Below, one piece after another: positions 1 to 8,872 of a stretch of DNA of 59,615 bases (its first letter is position 1; each line of letters opens with the position of its first letter). The notes under the pieces are model-generated. The model had not been told where the DNA came from. It was given only the letters and a program-made list of their open reading frames with translations, and did no database searches. The DNA is from a virus, in the IMG/VR virus record IMGVR_UViG_3300042324_000689, positions 1 through 59,615 of that record; one strand, 5' to 3'. Position numbers and translations under genes: made by a program.

Positions 1-2
1 TG

Positions 3-1196
3 CAAGCATGCGTACACCTTGGCGGTATGTCCATGTCGGAAGCAGATAAAGTTAGAAAGATCATTGGAAAGAAAAAAGATGCTAAAGAATTTGATCAGTT
101 TAAAGAGAAGTTCGTAGAGGGTGCATCAAAGTTTATCTCTCCTAACCTTGCTCGTGATTTATGGCATGACTTTGAGGCTCACGCAGGGTACTCATTTAAC
201 AAGTCTCACGCAGTAGCATACTCAACGCTATCCTATTGGACAGCATGGCTAAAGTATTATTACCCACTTGAGTTTATGTACTCAGTGCTAAAAAATGAAA
301 AGGACAAAGATGCAAGAACTGAATACCTTATTGAAGCAAAAAGAATGGGCATTAGCGTTAAGTTACCTCACATTAACGATTCGGATATTGATTTTAAGAT
401 TGAGGGTAAAGGCATTCGGTTTGGACTCAGTGCTATCAAGTTCATATCTGACAAAATTGGTGAAAGATACATATCTGCACGACCATTCAATTCGTACAAA
501 GAACTTGAGGAATTTACATTTACCAAAGGAAATGGAGTAAACAGTCGTGCACTCCAAGCACTAAGAGCAATAGGCGCAGCAACCTTTAATGATAATCCTA
601 GAAATGATCAGGAGATTAAAGAGAACCTATATGAATACTTAAACCTTCCAGAGTTTAATATTACTATTCCTTCTCATTACTATGCATTTATTCAGGACAT
701 TGTTGACTTTGAAGAAAAAGGATCATACATTTTTATGGGTATGGTAAAATCAATTAAGCGAGGAACAGGATGGTCACGAGTTGAAGTTTTGGACAAAACT
801 GGCAGTGTCGGTATATTTGACGATGAAAATACGATTATTGAGACAGGTCGTTCTTATCTGCTTTTGTGTAATGACAACAGGATTGTTTCTTTCATACCTT
901 CAGATGAAATAAAAGAATCATCTCACGCACTTGTAAAGTTCTTAAGTTACAAGCAGTTACCATATAAAGATGATGAAATGTTTGTAGTTTCTTTTAAACC
1001 AAGAATTACAAAGACAGGAAAAAAAATGGCATCTCTGACACTTGCAGATACAAGCAGAGACTTGCATTCTATTACAGTTTTCCCTACATCATTTGCAAAA
1101 GCATACATGCACATTGAAGAAGGAAAATCTTATAAGTTTGATTTTGGAAAGACAAAAGACGGAACAGTAACATTGGAGGATGTACATGTCGGTTAG
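3..1196 (+). CDS. dnaE: DNA polymerase III alpha subunit, C-terminal part (5' truncated by window)
   Basis: Replicative DNA polymerase alpha subunit (C-family). The reading frame is open from the first bases, so only the C-terminal ~398 residues are present. Family landmarks visible are SMSEADKVRKIIGKKK, KFVEGA, and AGYSFNKSHAVAYSTLSYWT followed by AWLKYYYPLEF, matching the fingers/HhH region of DnaE, then a helix-hairpin-helix stretch and an OB-fold-like tail. The apparent ATG at 27 is internal to the conserved block and is not the real start. It overlaps the following recA-like gene, forming a replication/recombination operon. A phage-encoded DnaE suggests a large genome with its own replisome. 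Confidence 0.93.
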   Translation, partial: QACVHLGGMSMSEADKVRKIIGKKKDAKEFDQFKEKFVEGASKFISPNLARDLWHDFEAHAGYSFNKSHAVAYSTLSYWTAWLKYYYPLEFMYSVLKNEKDKDARTEYLIEAKRMGISVKLPHINDSDIDFKIEGKGIRFGLSAIKFISDKIGERYISARPFNSYKELEEFTFTKGNGVNSRALQALRAIGAATFNDNPRNDQEIKENLYEYLNLPEFNITIPSHYYAFIQDIVDFEEKGSYIFMGMVKSIKRGTGWSRVEVLDKTGSVGIFDDENTIIETGRSYLLLCNDNRIVSFIPSDEIKESSHALVKFLSYKQLPYKDDEMFVVSFKPRITKTGKKMASLTLADTSRDLHSITVFPTSFAKAYMHIEEGKSYKFDFGKTKDGTVTLEDVHVG

Positions 1197-2196
1197 TATA
1201 GAAGAGGCTTTAGCACAACTTGATCCTAAGTTAAGAAAGAGATTAGGCAGTGGGGTTGGTATTAGTTATGAGTATCAGCCAACACCAAGTTATGGTTTAA
1301 ACCGTGCTCTAGGAGGAGGTTTGCCATATGGTAGACAAGTTCTTATTTGGGGGTCTAAGTCTTCTGCAAAGTCCTCTATGTGCCTTCAGATGATTGCTTT
1401 AGCACAGGCAGAAGGAAAATTATGTGCGTGGATTGATTCAGAAATGTCATACTCAGAAGAGTGGGCTAGAACTCTTGGGGTAGATCCAGAAAAATTAATC
1501 TACTCACAAGCAAGAACTATTAGTGACATGGTAGATGTAGGTGTTGGATTAATGAACGCTGGTGTTGACTTAATCGTGGTAGACTCTATTACATCAATGC
1601 TTCCAGCAATCTATTTTGAAAAAGATACAGATGAGATGAAGGCATTAGAAAATACAAAGCAGATTGGGGCAGAATCTCGTGACTTTAGTAACGCATGGAA
1701 AATGCTTAATTATGCTAACAACAAGGTTAAGCCTACTCTTCTTGTTCTTATTTCCCAGTCTCGCAATAATATTAACGCTATGTATACTAGCCAGCAGCCT
1801 TCTGGTGGTCAGGCTACTAAGTTTTATTCTTCTTGCATTGTTAAGTTATTTAGTTCCGAGTCAGACAATCAAGCGATTAAAGGAAAGATTAAGGTAGGAG
1901 ACAAATTAATTGAAGAAAAAATTGGTAGAACTATTAAATGGGAACTCCAGTTCTCAAAAACCTCCCCAGGGTTTCAATCTGGCGAGTATGATTTTTATTT
2001 TAGAGGTAATAATATTGGTCTTGACACCATCGGTGATCTTGTTACTACTGCTGAATTAAATGGTATCGTAGAGCGTACAGGTGCATGGTACATTCTTCCT
2101 GATGGATCAAAAGTCCAAGGCAAAGAGGCATTTGTTAATCGTGTAAGAGAGGATCTTGATTTGCAAGAATCAATCAAGGCAAAACTCAGTGGCTAA
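1186..2196 (+). CDS. recA: RecA/UvsX-like recombinase with altered Walker A
   Basis: Homologous strand-exchange ATPase of the RecA family, 336 aa. The P-loop at about residues 56-63 reads GSKSSAKS, where RecA normally has GPESSGKT; the invariant Gly before Lys is Ala. Walker B is LIVVDSITS near residue 133, and ISQSRNN and SGGQATKFYSS correspond to the loop regions. The start is placed at the second ATG because GGAGG (1175-1179) sits 6 nt upstream of it; the first ATG (1180) abuts the SD. Recombination or replication-fork repair with the adjacent polymerase is the likely role. Family assignment is firm; full ATPase activity is uncertain. Confidence 0.9.
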   Translation: MSVSIEEALAQLDPKLRKRLGSGVGISYEYQPTPSYGLNRALGGGLPYGRQVLIWGSKSSAKSSMCLQMIALAQAEGKLCAWIDSEMSYSEEWARTLGVDPEKLIYSQARTISDMVDVGVGLMNAGVDLIVVDSITSMLPAIYFEKDTDEMKALENTKQIGAESRDFSNAWKMLNYANNKVKPTLLVLISQSRNNINAMYTSQQPSGGQATKFYSSCIVKLFSSESDNQAIKGKIKVGDKLIEEKIGRTIKWELQFSKTSPGFQSGEYDFYFRGNNIGLDTIGDLVTTAELNGIVERTGAWYILPDGSKVQGKEAFVNRVREDLDLQESIKAKLSG

Positions 2197-2365
2197 CTTT
2201 ACTGTTTACAATGGAAAGTTTATTTGTCATGAATGCAAAAATGATGTTAGATCTCTAAGGCTATACCCAGAAACAAAAACAGCAACATGGATGTGTCCAA
2301 ATAAACATCTTAGTACAGTTAAGTTTGGCAAGCAGAAATACAAAGGCAATGACAGAGAAGAGTGA
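2189..2365 (+). CDS. small zinc-ribbon protein
   Basis: 58-aa protein beginning at a GTG that overlaps the recA-like stop by 8 nt. It contains CHEC near the N-terminus and a later C-P-N-K-H cluster, a likely single zinc ribbon. The frame is also open further upstream inside recA, but the GTG gives the normal short overlap for this operon. Function is unknown; a small nucleic-acid-binding accessory of the replication operon is an inference from position. Confidence 0.6.
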   Translation: MANFTVYNGKFICHECKNDVRSLRLYPETKTATWMCPNKHLSTVKFGKQKYKGNDREE

Positions 2366-2630
2366 GTCCAAGAGGATAGGTGCTAAACAGCACAAGAACT
2401 CTGGACGTAATACTCAAAAAGGAGATGCATCTTGGAAAAACTTTGTTGTAGACTTTAAAGAGGTCGGAAAATCTTTTACATTAAATAAAGAGGTTTGGGC
2501 AAAGGCTACTACCGATGCCATGAAGAACGGAAAGGACCCAGCCATAGTAGTCGTAATGGGCGAGGGTAACTCTAAAGTAAGACTTGCTATAATTGAGATG
2601 AGTATATTAGAAGATCTAGTGGAGGAATAA
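2349..2630 (+). CDS. conserved phage protein, possible PD-(D/E)XK-like nuclease
   Basis: 93 aa from the ATG at 2349, preceded by AAGG. The pattern SGRN-KGDASWKNFVVDFKEVGKSF resembles a short resolvase/PD-(D/E)XK-type core (D, then DFK) found in small actinophage proteins encoded beside recombination genes. The catalytic Glu/Asp pattern is incomplete by eye, so the nuclease call is tentative. Overlaps both neighbours by a few bases, consistent with translational coupling. Confidence 0.55.
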   Translation: MTEKSESKRIGAKQHKNSGRNTQKGDASWKNFVVDFKEVGKSFTLNKEVWAKATTDAMKNGKDPAIVVVMGEGNSKVRLAIIEMSILEDLVEE

Positions 2631-2935
2631 TGGAACAACAACAAACAACTATAGATATGGTAAATGGTTTGGCAGAGATTGCAGACTACATGCAAGATGA
2701 GGAGTTGACTACTGCTTTAACATTTATTGCTAAGATAATTATTAAGCCAGACATTCCTTTAAATGTAGCACATATAGAGATTGTAAGACTTCAAGCAATA
2801 GCAGCAAAGATGGCATTTAAGGCAACATGGATGGCTAATGTTGACAAATCAGATCGCGGCAAAAAGAATCTTTATTATACGGCAGCAGAGTCGTTAAATA
2901 ACTTGGTGTCTGCACTAAAGTACATAACCCGATAA
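2630..2935 (+). CDS. hypothetical helical protein
   Basis: 101 aa, starts with a 1-nt stop/start overlap after GGAGGAATA (good SD). Predicted all-helical with no recognised motif; central Leu/Ile/Ala heptads and a basic DKSDRGKKN stretch. Operon position suggests a recombination or replication accessory, but nothing in the sequence proves it. Confidence 0.7.
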   Translation: MEQQQTTIDMVNGLAEIADYMQDEELTTALTFIAKIIIKPDIPLNVAHIEIVRLQAIAAKMAFKATWMANVDKSDRGKKNLYYTAAESLNNLVSALKYITR

Positions 2936-2966
2936 TCTGCTATACTTATACTAATAGAAACGAGAA

Positions 2967-3785
2967 ATGATGACAAAAAATTTATTGCATACGGTAATGA
3001 TAAAGCCAGAAGAAAAGCCAATTCATCCTATAGATATAGCAGGGCTTGAGGCAAAGATTAAAGAAGGCTATACGATTACTCGTGTAGATAAGCATACAAC
3101 AAAAAAGACTTTTGCTCCATCAACTATTGCTTACGGGCACGGAGAATGTGCTAGATATTGGTATCTTGCTTTTGACGGTCAGATGTTTGAAGACAACGCA
3201 GATGCTTATGGTGCAGCCAACATGACTGCAGGAACACTATCACATGCACGAATTCAAAATGCAATGTTGAACGCTGGAATGGTAAAAGTTTATCGTGATG
3301 AGAATAACGAAGCCACTACAGAGTTTAAAATTATAAATCAAGATCCCCCTATCTTTGGATATGGCGATGTTATGTTTGATTGGCAAGGCCAAGAACTCAT
3401 TGGTGAAATTAAAACAATGATGAACGAAGGATTCGAGTATAGAAAGGCATCTGGTAAGGCCAAGAATGGTCACCTAATGCAGTTACTTATCTATATGAAA
3501 ATCTTAAAGAGACCAGTTGGTGTAATGATTTATGAAAATAAAAATAATCATGAACTCCTTTTGATCCCTGTAGATGTAAACGATCATTACCGTCGGTGGG
3601 TAGACCAGGCATTTGATTGGATGAGATTAGTTCGCAAGACATGGGAAGACAGAACCCTGCCAAACAAAAACTATAGATCAAACTCCAAGATATGCAAGTC
3701 ATGCCCAATTAAAAAAGCATGTGAGTCTGCAGGTCCAGGCGTGTTAAAAATAGCACCCTTGGAGATTCTCGGTGAACAATTGTAA
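2967..3785 (+). CDS. Cas4/RecB-like PD-(D/E)XK exonuclease with Fe-S cysteines
   Basis: 272-aa nuclease of the Cas4/RecB family. Motifs: Cys61 in GECARYW, catalytic Asp134 in GYGDVMF, Glu147-x-Lys149 in GEIKT, Gln172 in the QxxxY-like helix, then Cys243, Cys246 and Cys252 near the C-terminus. One upstream and three downstream cysteines is the Cas4/AddB [4Fe-4S] arrangement. Phage homologues process DNA ends for recombination, in line with the RecA-like and RuvC-like neighbours. No cas1/cas2 or CRISPR array is visible, so a phage recombination nuclease is meant. A TATACT box lies about 20 bp upstream of the start. Confidence 0.85.
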   Translation: MMTKNLLHTVMIKPEEKPIHPIDIAGLEAKIKEGYTITRVDKHTTKKTFAPSTIAYGHGECARYWYLAFDGQMFEDNADAYGAANMTAGTLSHARIQNAMLNAGMVKVYRDENNEATTEFKIINQDPPIFGYGDVMFDWQGQELIGEIKTMMNEGFEYRKASGKAKNGHLMQLLIYMKILKRPVGVMIYENKNNHELLLIPVDVNDHYRRWVDQAFDWMRLVRKTWEDRTLPNKNYRSNSKICKSCPIKKACESAGPGVLKIAPLEILGEQL

Positions 3786-4056
3786 ATGCTGCGACAATCA
3801 GTTTGAGCCCACTGTATCTTATCAGATATATTGCTCTCCACACTGTAGAGATATCGCAACAAAAGAAAAAATTGCAATAAGATATGTGCAATCAAAAAGG
3901 CAAAAAAGAAAGGGAAAAACAAGACTTTGCAAGTCATGTTTAACTCCACTTTCTATATACAATGATGACTTAGTTTGTTCATCTTGCAGTATAAATCCTG
4001 ATGCAGTTATCAAAGCAATTAAACAGATAAAAGGAAAAACAAATGGTAAAAAATAA
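3772..4056 (+). CDS. double zinc-finger protein
   Basis: 94 aa, GTG start with GGAG 7 nt upstream, overlapping the nuclease gene by 14 nt. Two metal-binding clusters: CKCC with CSPHC in the first half, and CKSC with CSSC in the second, separated by a basic linker (RQKRKGKTR). Likely a small nucleic-acid-binding protein; the precise role is unknown. Confidence 0.65.
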   Translation: MNNCKCCDNQFEPTVSYQIYCSPHCRDIATKEKIAIRYVQSKRQKRKGKTRLCKSCLTPLSIYNDDLVCSSCSINPDAVIKAIKQIKGKTNGKK

Positions 4057-4633
4057 GTGGGGGCTAGAGGTTAAGCCACATACAATTTGCGCTATTGATG
4101 CCAGTACTAACAGCATGGCATTTTCTTTGTTTAATGGTGAAGATCTTGGTGTTGTTGGTAAAATTAATTTTGAAGGAAACAATACCTATGAAAAAGTTAT
4201 GGATGCAGGTAAAAAAATAAAAGCATTCTTTGATTACTATGGTGGGTTTGAAGCAATTATTATTGAGCATACAGTGTTTATGAATAGTCCAAAAACGGCT
4301 GCCGACCTTGCTTTAGTTCAAGGAGCAATTCTTGGCGCAGCAGGGCAATCTGGAACTAAAGTAATCGGAACGGTTTCACCAATCACTTGGCAAAACTATA
4401 TAGGTAATAAAAAAATATCAAAAGATGAGCAGGTTGTTATAAGGTATCAACACCCAGCAAAATCTATTTCTTGGTATAAGGCTTACGAAAGAAATCTACG
4501 TAAAGAAAGAACAATAAAATTTATTAATACAATCTATGATAGAACTATTACTGATAACGATGTTGCAGATGCTTGTGGCATTGGTCATTGGGCTGTAAAA
4601 AACTGGGGGAAAGCAATTGGAGTTGACAAATAA
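4043..4633 (+). CDS. RuvC-like Holliday junction resolvase
   Basis: 196 aa with RNase H-fold catalytic acids in RuvC order: Asp19 (CAIDASTNS), Glu75 (AIIIEHT) and the C-terminal Asp pair (DNDVADACGIGHWA, residues 173-176). It would cleave Holliday junctions or branched replication intermediates before packaging. It overlaps the zinc-finger gene by 14 nt and belongs to the same recombination operon. Sequence is divergent from bacterial RuvC but complete. Confidence 0.85.
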   Translation: MVKNKWGLEVKPHTICAIDASTNSMAFSLFNGEDLGVVGKINFEGNNTYEKVMDAGKKIKAFFDYYGGFEAIIIEHTVFMNSPKTAADLALVQGAILGAAGQSGTKVIGTVSPITWQNYIGNKKISKDEQVVIRYQHPAKSISWYKAYERNLRKERTIKFINTIYDRTITDNDVADACGIGHWAVKNWGKAIGVDK

Positions 4634-4637
4634 TATT

Positions 4638-4793
4638 ATGGCTGCTAAACTATATACAAGTGAAACTTTTATGCGTAAGCGTTACCTTATGGATAAAAAG
4701 ACGCCAGAGGAAATTGCAAAGGAGTGTGGGTGTTCATTGGAAACTATCTATGTATACCTTGCTAAATTTGGATTAAGGAAATCAAGACGATGA
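4638..4793 (+). CDS. small helix-turn-helix protein
   Basis: 51 aa. The pattern RYLMDKKTPEEIAKECGCS followed by LETIYVYLAKFGL is a typical compact HTH (entry/resolvase-like recognition helix), with a basic C-terminus. Starts 4 nt after the RuvC-like stop and overlaps the next gene by 4 nt. Could be a transcription factor or a DNA-binding accessory; targets unknown. Confidence 0.65.
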   Translation: MAAKLYTSETFMRKRYLMDKKTPEEIAKECGCSLETIYVYLAKFGLRKSRR

Positions 4794-4927
4794 GTAAAGT
4801 TGAAAAAGCATTTATAGCACTTGCTATAGCAGGTACTGTTGGTTTTGCTTTTGCGTTTGCTGCGCTAAAAGGAATTCCAGAAGTATTTGATTGGGATCTA
4901 GAAGAGGAGATAGATGATGAGTTCTGA
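4790..4927 (+). CDS. single-pass membrane microprotein
   Basis: 45 aa: short basic N-terminus, one hydrophobic helix (IALAIAGTVGFAFAFAAL), then an acidic tail (DLEEEIDDEF). Coupled by 4-nt and 11-nt overlaps to its neighbours. No recognised family; membrane location is clear, role unknown. Confidence 0.6.
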   Translation: MSKVEKAFIALAIAGTVGFAFAFAALKGIPEVFDWDLEEEIDDEF

Positions 4928-5189
4928 GACACAGTTCACCATTGGTCAAGTTTGTGATGAGATTAAGGACATGCTTATTACAAAAAATAAATCCTACGGA
5001 GACTCAGCACTAAACCCAGTTCGTATTTTTTCTATTTCTGATAACATTGAACAGTTACATGTTCGAATTGATGACAAACTGTCTAGAATTACTAGAGGTG
5101 GATCATTCATTGGTGACAATGATATTGACGATTTGATTGGCTATCTTATACTATTAAAAATAGCAAGGGAGTTAAAACATGTCAACTGA
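4917..5189 (+). CDS. nucleotide-modification-associated domain 1 / DUF1599-like protein
   Basis: About 90 aa matching the Nmad1/DUF1599 pattern: LITKNKSYGDSALNPVRIFS, then LHVRIDDKLSRI and DDLIGYLILLKIA. In phages this domain often accompanies base-modification or nucleotide-metabolism genes; its reaction is not established. GAGGAG lies 7 nt before the ATG at 4917 (an ATG at 4914 is also possible). Overlaps the terminase small-subunit candidate by 11 nt. Confidence 0.7.
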   Translation: MSSETQFTIGQVCDEIKDMLITKNKSYGDSALNPVRIFSISDNIEQLHVRIDDKLSRITRGGSFIGDNDIDDLIGYLILLKIARELKHVN

Positions 5190-5715
5190 AGAAGATCTAG
5201 TTAAGCACCTTGATCAAGTAAATCAAGTTGTAGAAGAATACCTAAAAGGCAATGACCCAACTGTAATATCAAAACAACTTGCAATACCAAGACAAAGAGT
5301 TGTGACATTAATTAACGAATGGAAAGTCATGGCATCTGCTAATGATGCTATTCGTGCCCGTGCTAAAGAGGCACTTGCTGCTGCAGACACACATTACAGT
5401 AAGTTGGTTTCTCGTACATACGAAGTTATTGATGAAGCATCCATGACTAATAACCTTAGCGCAAAGACTGCTGCAATTAAACTTGTAATGGATATTGAGT
5501 CTAAGCGTATTGATATGCTACAAAAGGCTGGTCTTCTTGAGAACAAAGAACTTGCAGAAGAAATGATGGAGATTGAGCGACGCCAAGAGGTTCTTGTTTT
5601 AATATTAAAAGATATTGCATCTGAGTATCCACAGGTTCGTGATGAGATAATGCGTAGACTTTCTTCGTTTGCAAAAGACAACGAGGTGATTACGGTTGTC
5701 CACGACATTCAATGA
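5179..5715 (+). CDS. probable terminase small subunit
   Basis: 178 aa directly upstream of, and overlapping by 20 nt, the large terminase. The N-terminal third has an HTH-like segment (DPTVISKQLAIPRQRVVTLI) and the rest is a long charged helix/coiled coil, the usual architecture of DNA-recognising TerS proteins. Function is inferred from architecture and position rather than from a diagnostic motif. Confidence 0.65.
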   Translation: MSTEEDLVKHLDQVNQVVEEYLKGNDPTVISKQLAIPRQRVVTLINEWKVMASANDAIRARAKEALAAADTHYSKLVSRTYEVIDEASMTNNLSAKTAAIKLVMDIESKRIDMLQKAGLLENKELAEEMMEIERRQEVLVLILKDIASEYPQVRDEIMRRLSSFAKDNEVITVVHDIQ

Positions 5716-7492
5716 TTTTCTTGAAGTGCTTAAAGATAACCATTTTCAAGAGACACCTGTAAATGCAAGAACATTTGTTGAGGGCGAAAAATACTTAGGT
5801 CAGCCTCCACTTTCTGATATTCAGTACGATATTGTAGAAGCAATGAGTCAGATATATCGCAAAGAAGATCTCATTGATATAATGGGAGAAGAAGAAGGCA
5901 TAAGATACTTTGATAAATATACTAAGAATGAGATTATTCTGCAACTTGGCAAGGGATCTGGTAAAGACTTTGTATCTACAGTATCGTGTGCATATATTGT
6001 ATATAAACTATTATGTTTAAAAGACCCAGCAAAGTATTTTGGTAAGCCGTCAGGAGATGCCATTGACTTAATCAATGTGGCTATTAACGCACAGCAGGCT
6101 AAGAATGTTTTCTTTAAAGGTTTTAAATCAAAGATTGAAAAATCCCCATGGTTTGCTGGAAAGTATTATGCAAAAGCAGACTCAGTTGAGTTTGATAAGT
6201 CTATAACTGTTTACTCTGGACACTCAGAAAGAGAATCCCATGAGGGGTTAAACCTTCTTCTTGCAGTTCTTGATGAGATCTCTGGATTTGCATCTGAAGT
6301 TGGAACAGGTAACGAACAAGGAAAAACTGCTGAGAATATCTACAAGGCTTTCCGTGGATCAGTAGACTCTCGTTTCCCAGACCTTGGCAAAGTTGTTTTG
6401 CTTTCATTCCCAAGATACCCAGGAGACTATATCTCAGAGAAATACGACGCAGTTGTTGCTGAGAAAGAAGTAATTGAAAGAACACACGAGTTTATTATTA
6501 ATCCACTGCTACCTGATACAGACCCAAACAATAAGTTTGAAATTTCCTGGGATGAAGACCACATCATCTCATACAAATACCCAGGAGTCTTTGCACTAAA
6601 AAGACCTACATGGGAAGTAAACCCAACAAGACAGATTGATGATTTTAAGATTGCTTTTATGACTGACCTTGGAGATGCAATGATGCGCTTTACATGCGTA
6701 CCAACTTTTGCTTCTGATGCATTCTTTAAGCAGCACGAAAAGGTTAGATCTTGTATGACACTTAGAAACCCTGTAGATAACTTTAGAAGGTTTGATGAAG
6801 CATTTAAACCAGATCCAACTAAGAAATATTATGTACACGCTGACCTTGCCCAGAAGCACGATAAGTGTGCTGTTGCTATTGCACATGTAGAAAAATGGGT
6901 AAACATACAAGTCATTAATAACTATGAACAAGTAGCACCAATTGTAGTAGTAGATGCAGTAGCATGGTGGGAACCAAAGATTGAAGGCCCAGTTAATCTT
7001 TCAGAAGTTAAACAATGGATTCAGAACCTTAGAAGAATAGGGTTTGATATTGGAATGGTTTCCTTTGACCGTTGGCAATCATTTGATATTCAAAATGAAC
7101 TAAAGCAAGTAGGAATGAATACTGATACTGTTTCTGTTGCTAAAAAACATTATGAAGATATGGCTATGCTTGTATACGAGGAAAGACTTGCTATGCCTGC
7201 AATTGATTTATTATTTGATGAACTAACACAATTAAAGATTATGAAAAATGACAGAGTTGACCACCCCCGCAAAAAGTCAAAGGACTTGGCTGATGCTGTG
7301 TGTGGAGCAATATTTGGGGCAATATCACATACTCCAAAAAATATAGACACTGAAGTAGAGGTTCACACCTTTAAAGACAGACCAAAGACTCCAGAAGAGC
7401 AATTTGACCTGGATAGTCGCAATGTGATACAATATAAACCTAGCCAAATAAAAGACATCGAAGATTATTTGGATGGACTAAAAACACTATAA
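5696..7492 (+). CDS. terL: terminase large subunit (ATPase-nuclease)
   Basis: 598-aa DNA-packaging motor. P-loop GKGSGKD near residues 85-91, Walker B LAVLDEISGF near 190-198, and C-terminal nuclease-domain acids in YVHADLAQKHD, SFDRWQ and DLADAVCGA. The start is a TTG at 5696 with GAGG 9 nt upstream, giving translational coupling with the small subunit. The expected portal gene does not follow; a secreted protein does, so the structural module must lie elsewhere. Confidence 0.92.
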   Translation: MSTTFNDFLEVLKDNHFQETPVNARTFVEGEKYLGQPPLSDIQYDIVEAMSQIYRKEDLIDIMGEEEGIRYFDKYTKNEIILQLGKGSGKDFVSTVSCAYIVYKLLCLKDPAKYFGKPSGDAIDLINVAINAQQAKNVFFKGFKSKIEKSPWFAGKYYAKADSVEFDKSITVYSGHSERESHEGLNLLLAVLDEISGFASEVGTGNEQGKTAENIYKAFRGSVDSRFPDLGKVVLLSFPRYPGDYISEKYDAVVAEKEVIERTHEFIINPLLPDTDPNNKFEISWDEDHIISYKYPGVFALKRPTWEVNPTRQIDDFKIAFMTDLGDAMMRFTCVPTFASDAFFKQHEKVRSCMTLRNPVDNFRRFDEAFKPDPTKKYYVHADLAQKHDKCAVAIAHVEKWVNIQVINNYEQVAPIVVVDAVAWWEPKIEGPVNLSEVKQWIQNLRRIGFDIGMVSFDRWQSFDIQNELKQVGMNTDTVSVAKKHYEDMAMLVYEERLAMPAIDLLFDELTQLKIMKNDRVDHPRKKSKDLADAVCGAIFGAISHTPKNIDTEVEVHTFKDRPKTPEEQFDLDSRNVIQYKPSQIKDIEDYLDGLKTL

Positions 7493-7512
7493 ATAGAAAA
7501 GGAATACATTAA

Positions 7513-8691
7513 ATGAACTCATTTAAGAAAATCGCCCTAGCCATGGTTGCAGCCATGACTCTGGGCACAATCGTGGCAACGCCTGCAAACGCTGCTGTAA
7601 TGACAGTCGCAGTAACTCTTGGAGCAAGTAACACAGATAAGTCATCTGCTTCAGCAATTGCTACGCCTGCTTCATTGCCAGTACCTGCAGACAACACAAT
7701 TGACGTTGCTGACGCACTAAAGTTTGTCGCAACAGTTGACACAGGAACAGTAGTTTCTGTAGTAGCAACAAATGCAACAATCGTGTCTGCACTACACACA
7801 ACTGCTGCACCAGTAGGAGCAACATCAGGATCTTCATCTTTGACAGTTGCAACTGGTACAGGAACAACAGCAACTTTTTATGTCTACACAAAGACAACAG
7901 CAATTGGTACAGTTGTAATCACCAACGGTGGAACAACTCTTACTTACTACGTACAGGGTACTGCTGGTTTAATTAATAACCTAACAGTTTCTGCTCCAGT
8001 ATCTGGTGCTGCTGGAACAAAGCAAGATATTTTAGTTACAGCAACAGACGTATTTGGCAACAAGGTGTCTGCACCAACTACTGGTACGTCAATTACTGCA
8101 ACAGTATTTGCTGCAACAGCAACACTTGCTTCAGCAACAGCAACAACTGGTATTACACTTTCAGATTTTGGAGTTGCAAAGTTTACTGCAACGCTTCCAA
8201 CAACTGGTACACGAGCACTAATCATGTTTGCTCCAACAACTGCTGGCGAAGCAACAACTGCTGATGTAGTTGGTTTAACTGCTCGCACACTAGCACCTTT
8301 TGCAGAAATTACAGTTCGTGATCTAGTATCAGAACTTGCTGCCGAAAAGTCTGCTAAGGATGCTGCACTTGCTGCTAAGGCAATTTCAGATGCTGCAGTC
8401 GTAAAGGCTGCTTCAGATGCTGTTGCTGCTAAGGCTGCTTCAGATGCTGCTCTTGCAGCAGAGAAGGCTGCTTCTGTAAAGGCACTTGCTGATGCAAAGG
8501 CTGTTTCAGATAAGGCTGCACTTGATGCAAAGACTGCTTCAGATGCAGTTGTTCTTGCTAAGGATGCAACAATTGCTAAGTTAACAGCAGATAATGCTGC
8601 TGCACTTAAGGCAATTAAGACTGCTTTCAATGCACTTGCAAAGAAGTGGAATGCAAAGAATCCAAAGGCAAAGGTTACTTACATTAAGTAA
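7513..8691 (+). CDS. secreted Ala/Thr-rich protein with Ig-like region and Ala coiled coil
   Basis: 392 aa. A classic Sec signal peptide (MNSFKKIALAMVAAMTLG, cleavage near PANAA) is followed by a Thr/Val/Ala-rich beta region resembling bacterial Ig-like repeats, and from about residue 280 by an almost pure Ala/Lys/Asp heptad coiled coil. It ends in a basic segment. SD AAAGGA precedes the ATG; a strong terminator follows, so it is its own transcription unit or the end of the packaging operon. Base composition is richer in GC than its neighbours, as in a host-derived or highly expressed gene. A surface, S-layer-like or adhesion role is inferred. Confidence 0.8.
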   Translation: MNSFKKIALAMVAAMTLGTIVATPANAAVMTVAVTLGASNTDKSSASAIATPASLPVPADNTIDVADALKFVATVDTGTVVSVVATNATIVSALHTTAAPVGATSGSSSLTVATGTGTTATFYVYTKTTAIGTVVITNGGTTLTYYVQGTAGLINNLTVSAPVSGAAGTKQDILVTATDVFGNKVSAPTTGTSITATVFAATATLASATATTGITLSDFGVAKFTATLPTTGTRALIMFAPTTAGEATTADVVGLTARTLAPFAEITVRDLVSELAAEKSAKDAALAAKAISDAAVVKAASDAVAAKAASDAALAAEKAASVKALADAKAVSDKAALDAKTASDAVVLAKDATIAKLTADNAAALKAIKTAFNALAKKWNAKNPKAKVTYIK

Positions 8692-8705
8692 TTAGTCCAA
8701 CAATT

Positions 8706-8738
8706 GGGGGGATTGGCTTAACGCTAGTCCCCCTTTTT
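8706..8738 (+). terminator. rho-independent terminator
   Basis: GGGGGA (8707-8712) pairs with TCCCCC (8728-8733), followed by TTTTT. It closes the transcription unit ending with the secreted protein gene. Confidence 0.85.
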
Positions 8739-8782
8739 GTGGAATAAAATAATATAAAAATTGTATATGATATAATTATAAT

Positions 8783-8872
8783 ATGGCAATAAAATATTTT
8801 GTGTATAAAGTTATATTTAAAATAAAAAATATTTTTAAGAAAAATAAAAATAAGAATAGGTTCATATACTAA
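8783..8872 (+). CDS. leaderless basic microprotein
   Basis: 29 aa, very rich in Lys, Ile, Phe and Asn. TATAAT (8771-8776) lies exactly 6 nt before the ATG, so transcription should begin at the start codon, and its TAA overlaps the next ATG. It may act mainly as a translated leader that couples the following gene. Confidence 0.45.
   Translation: MAIKYFVYKVIFKIKNIFKKNKNKNRFIY

Noticed and set aside
2967-3785. Cas4-like nuclease as part of a CRISPR-Cas system
   Set aside because: No cas1, cas2 or repeat array in the window; the neighbours are phage recombination genes, so it is treated as a recombination exonuclease.
6596-6931. 111-aa - strand frame within the large terminase
   Set aside because: Shadow of a conserved coding region; Cys/Phe-rich artefact without start signals.
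7947-8630. 227-aa open frame on the - strand opposite the Ala-rich secreted protein
   Set aside because: It is the antisense shadow of a GCN-rich repeat gene (Ala/Ser low complexity), has no SD or promoter, and would overlap a clear signal-peptide protein completely.
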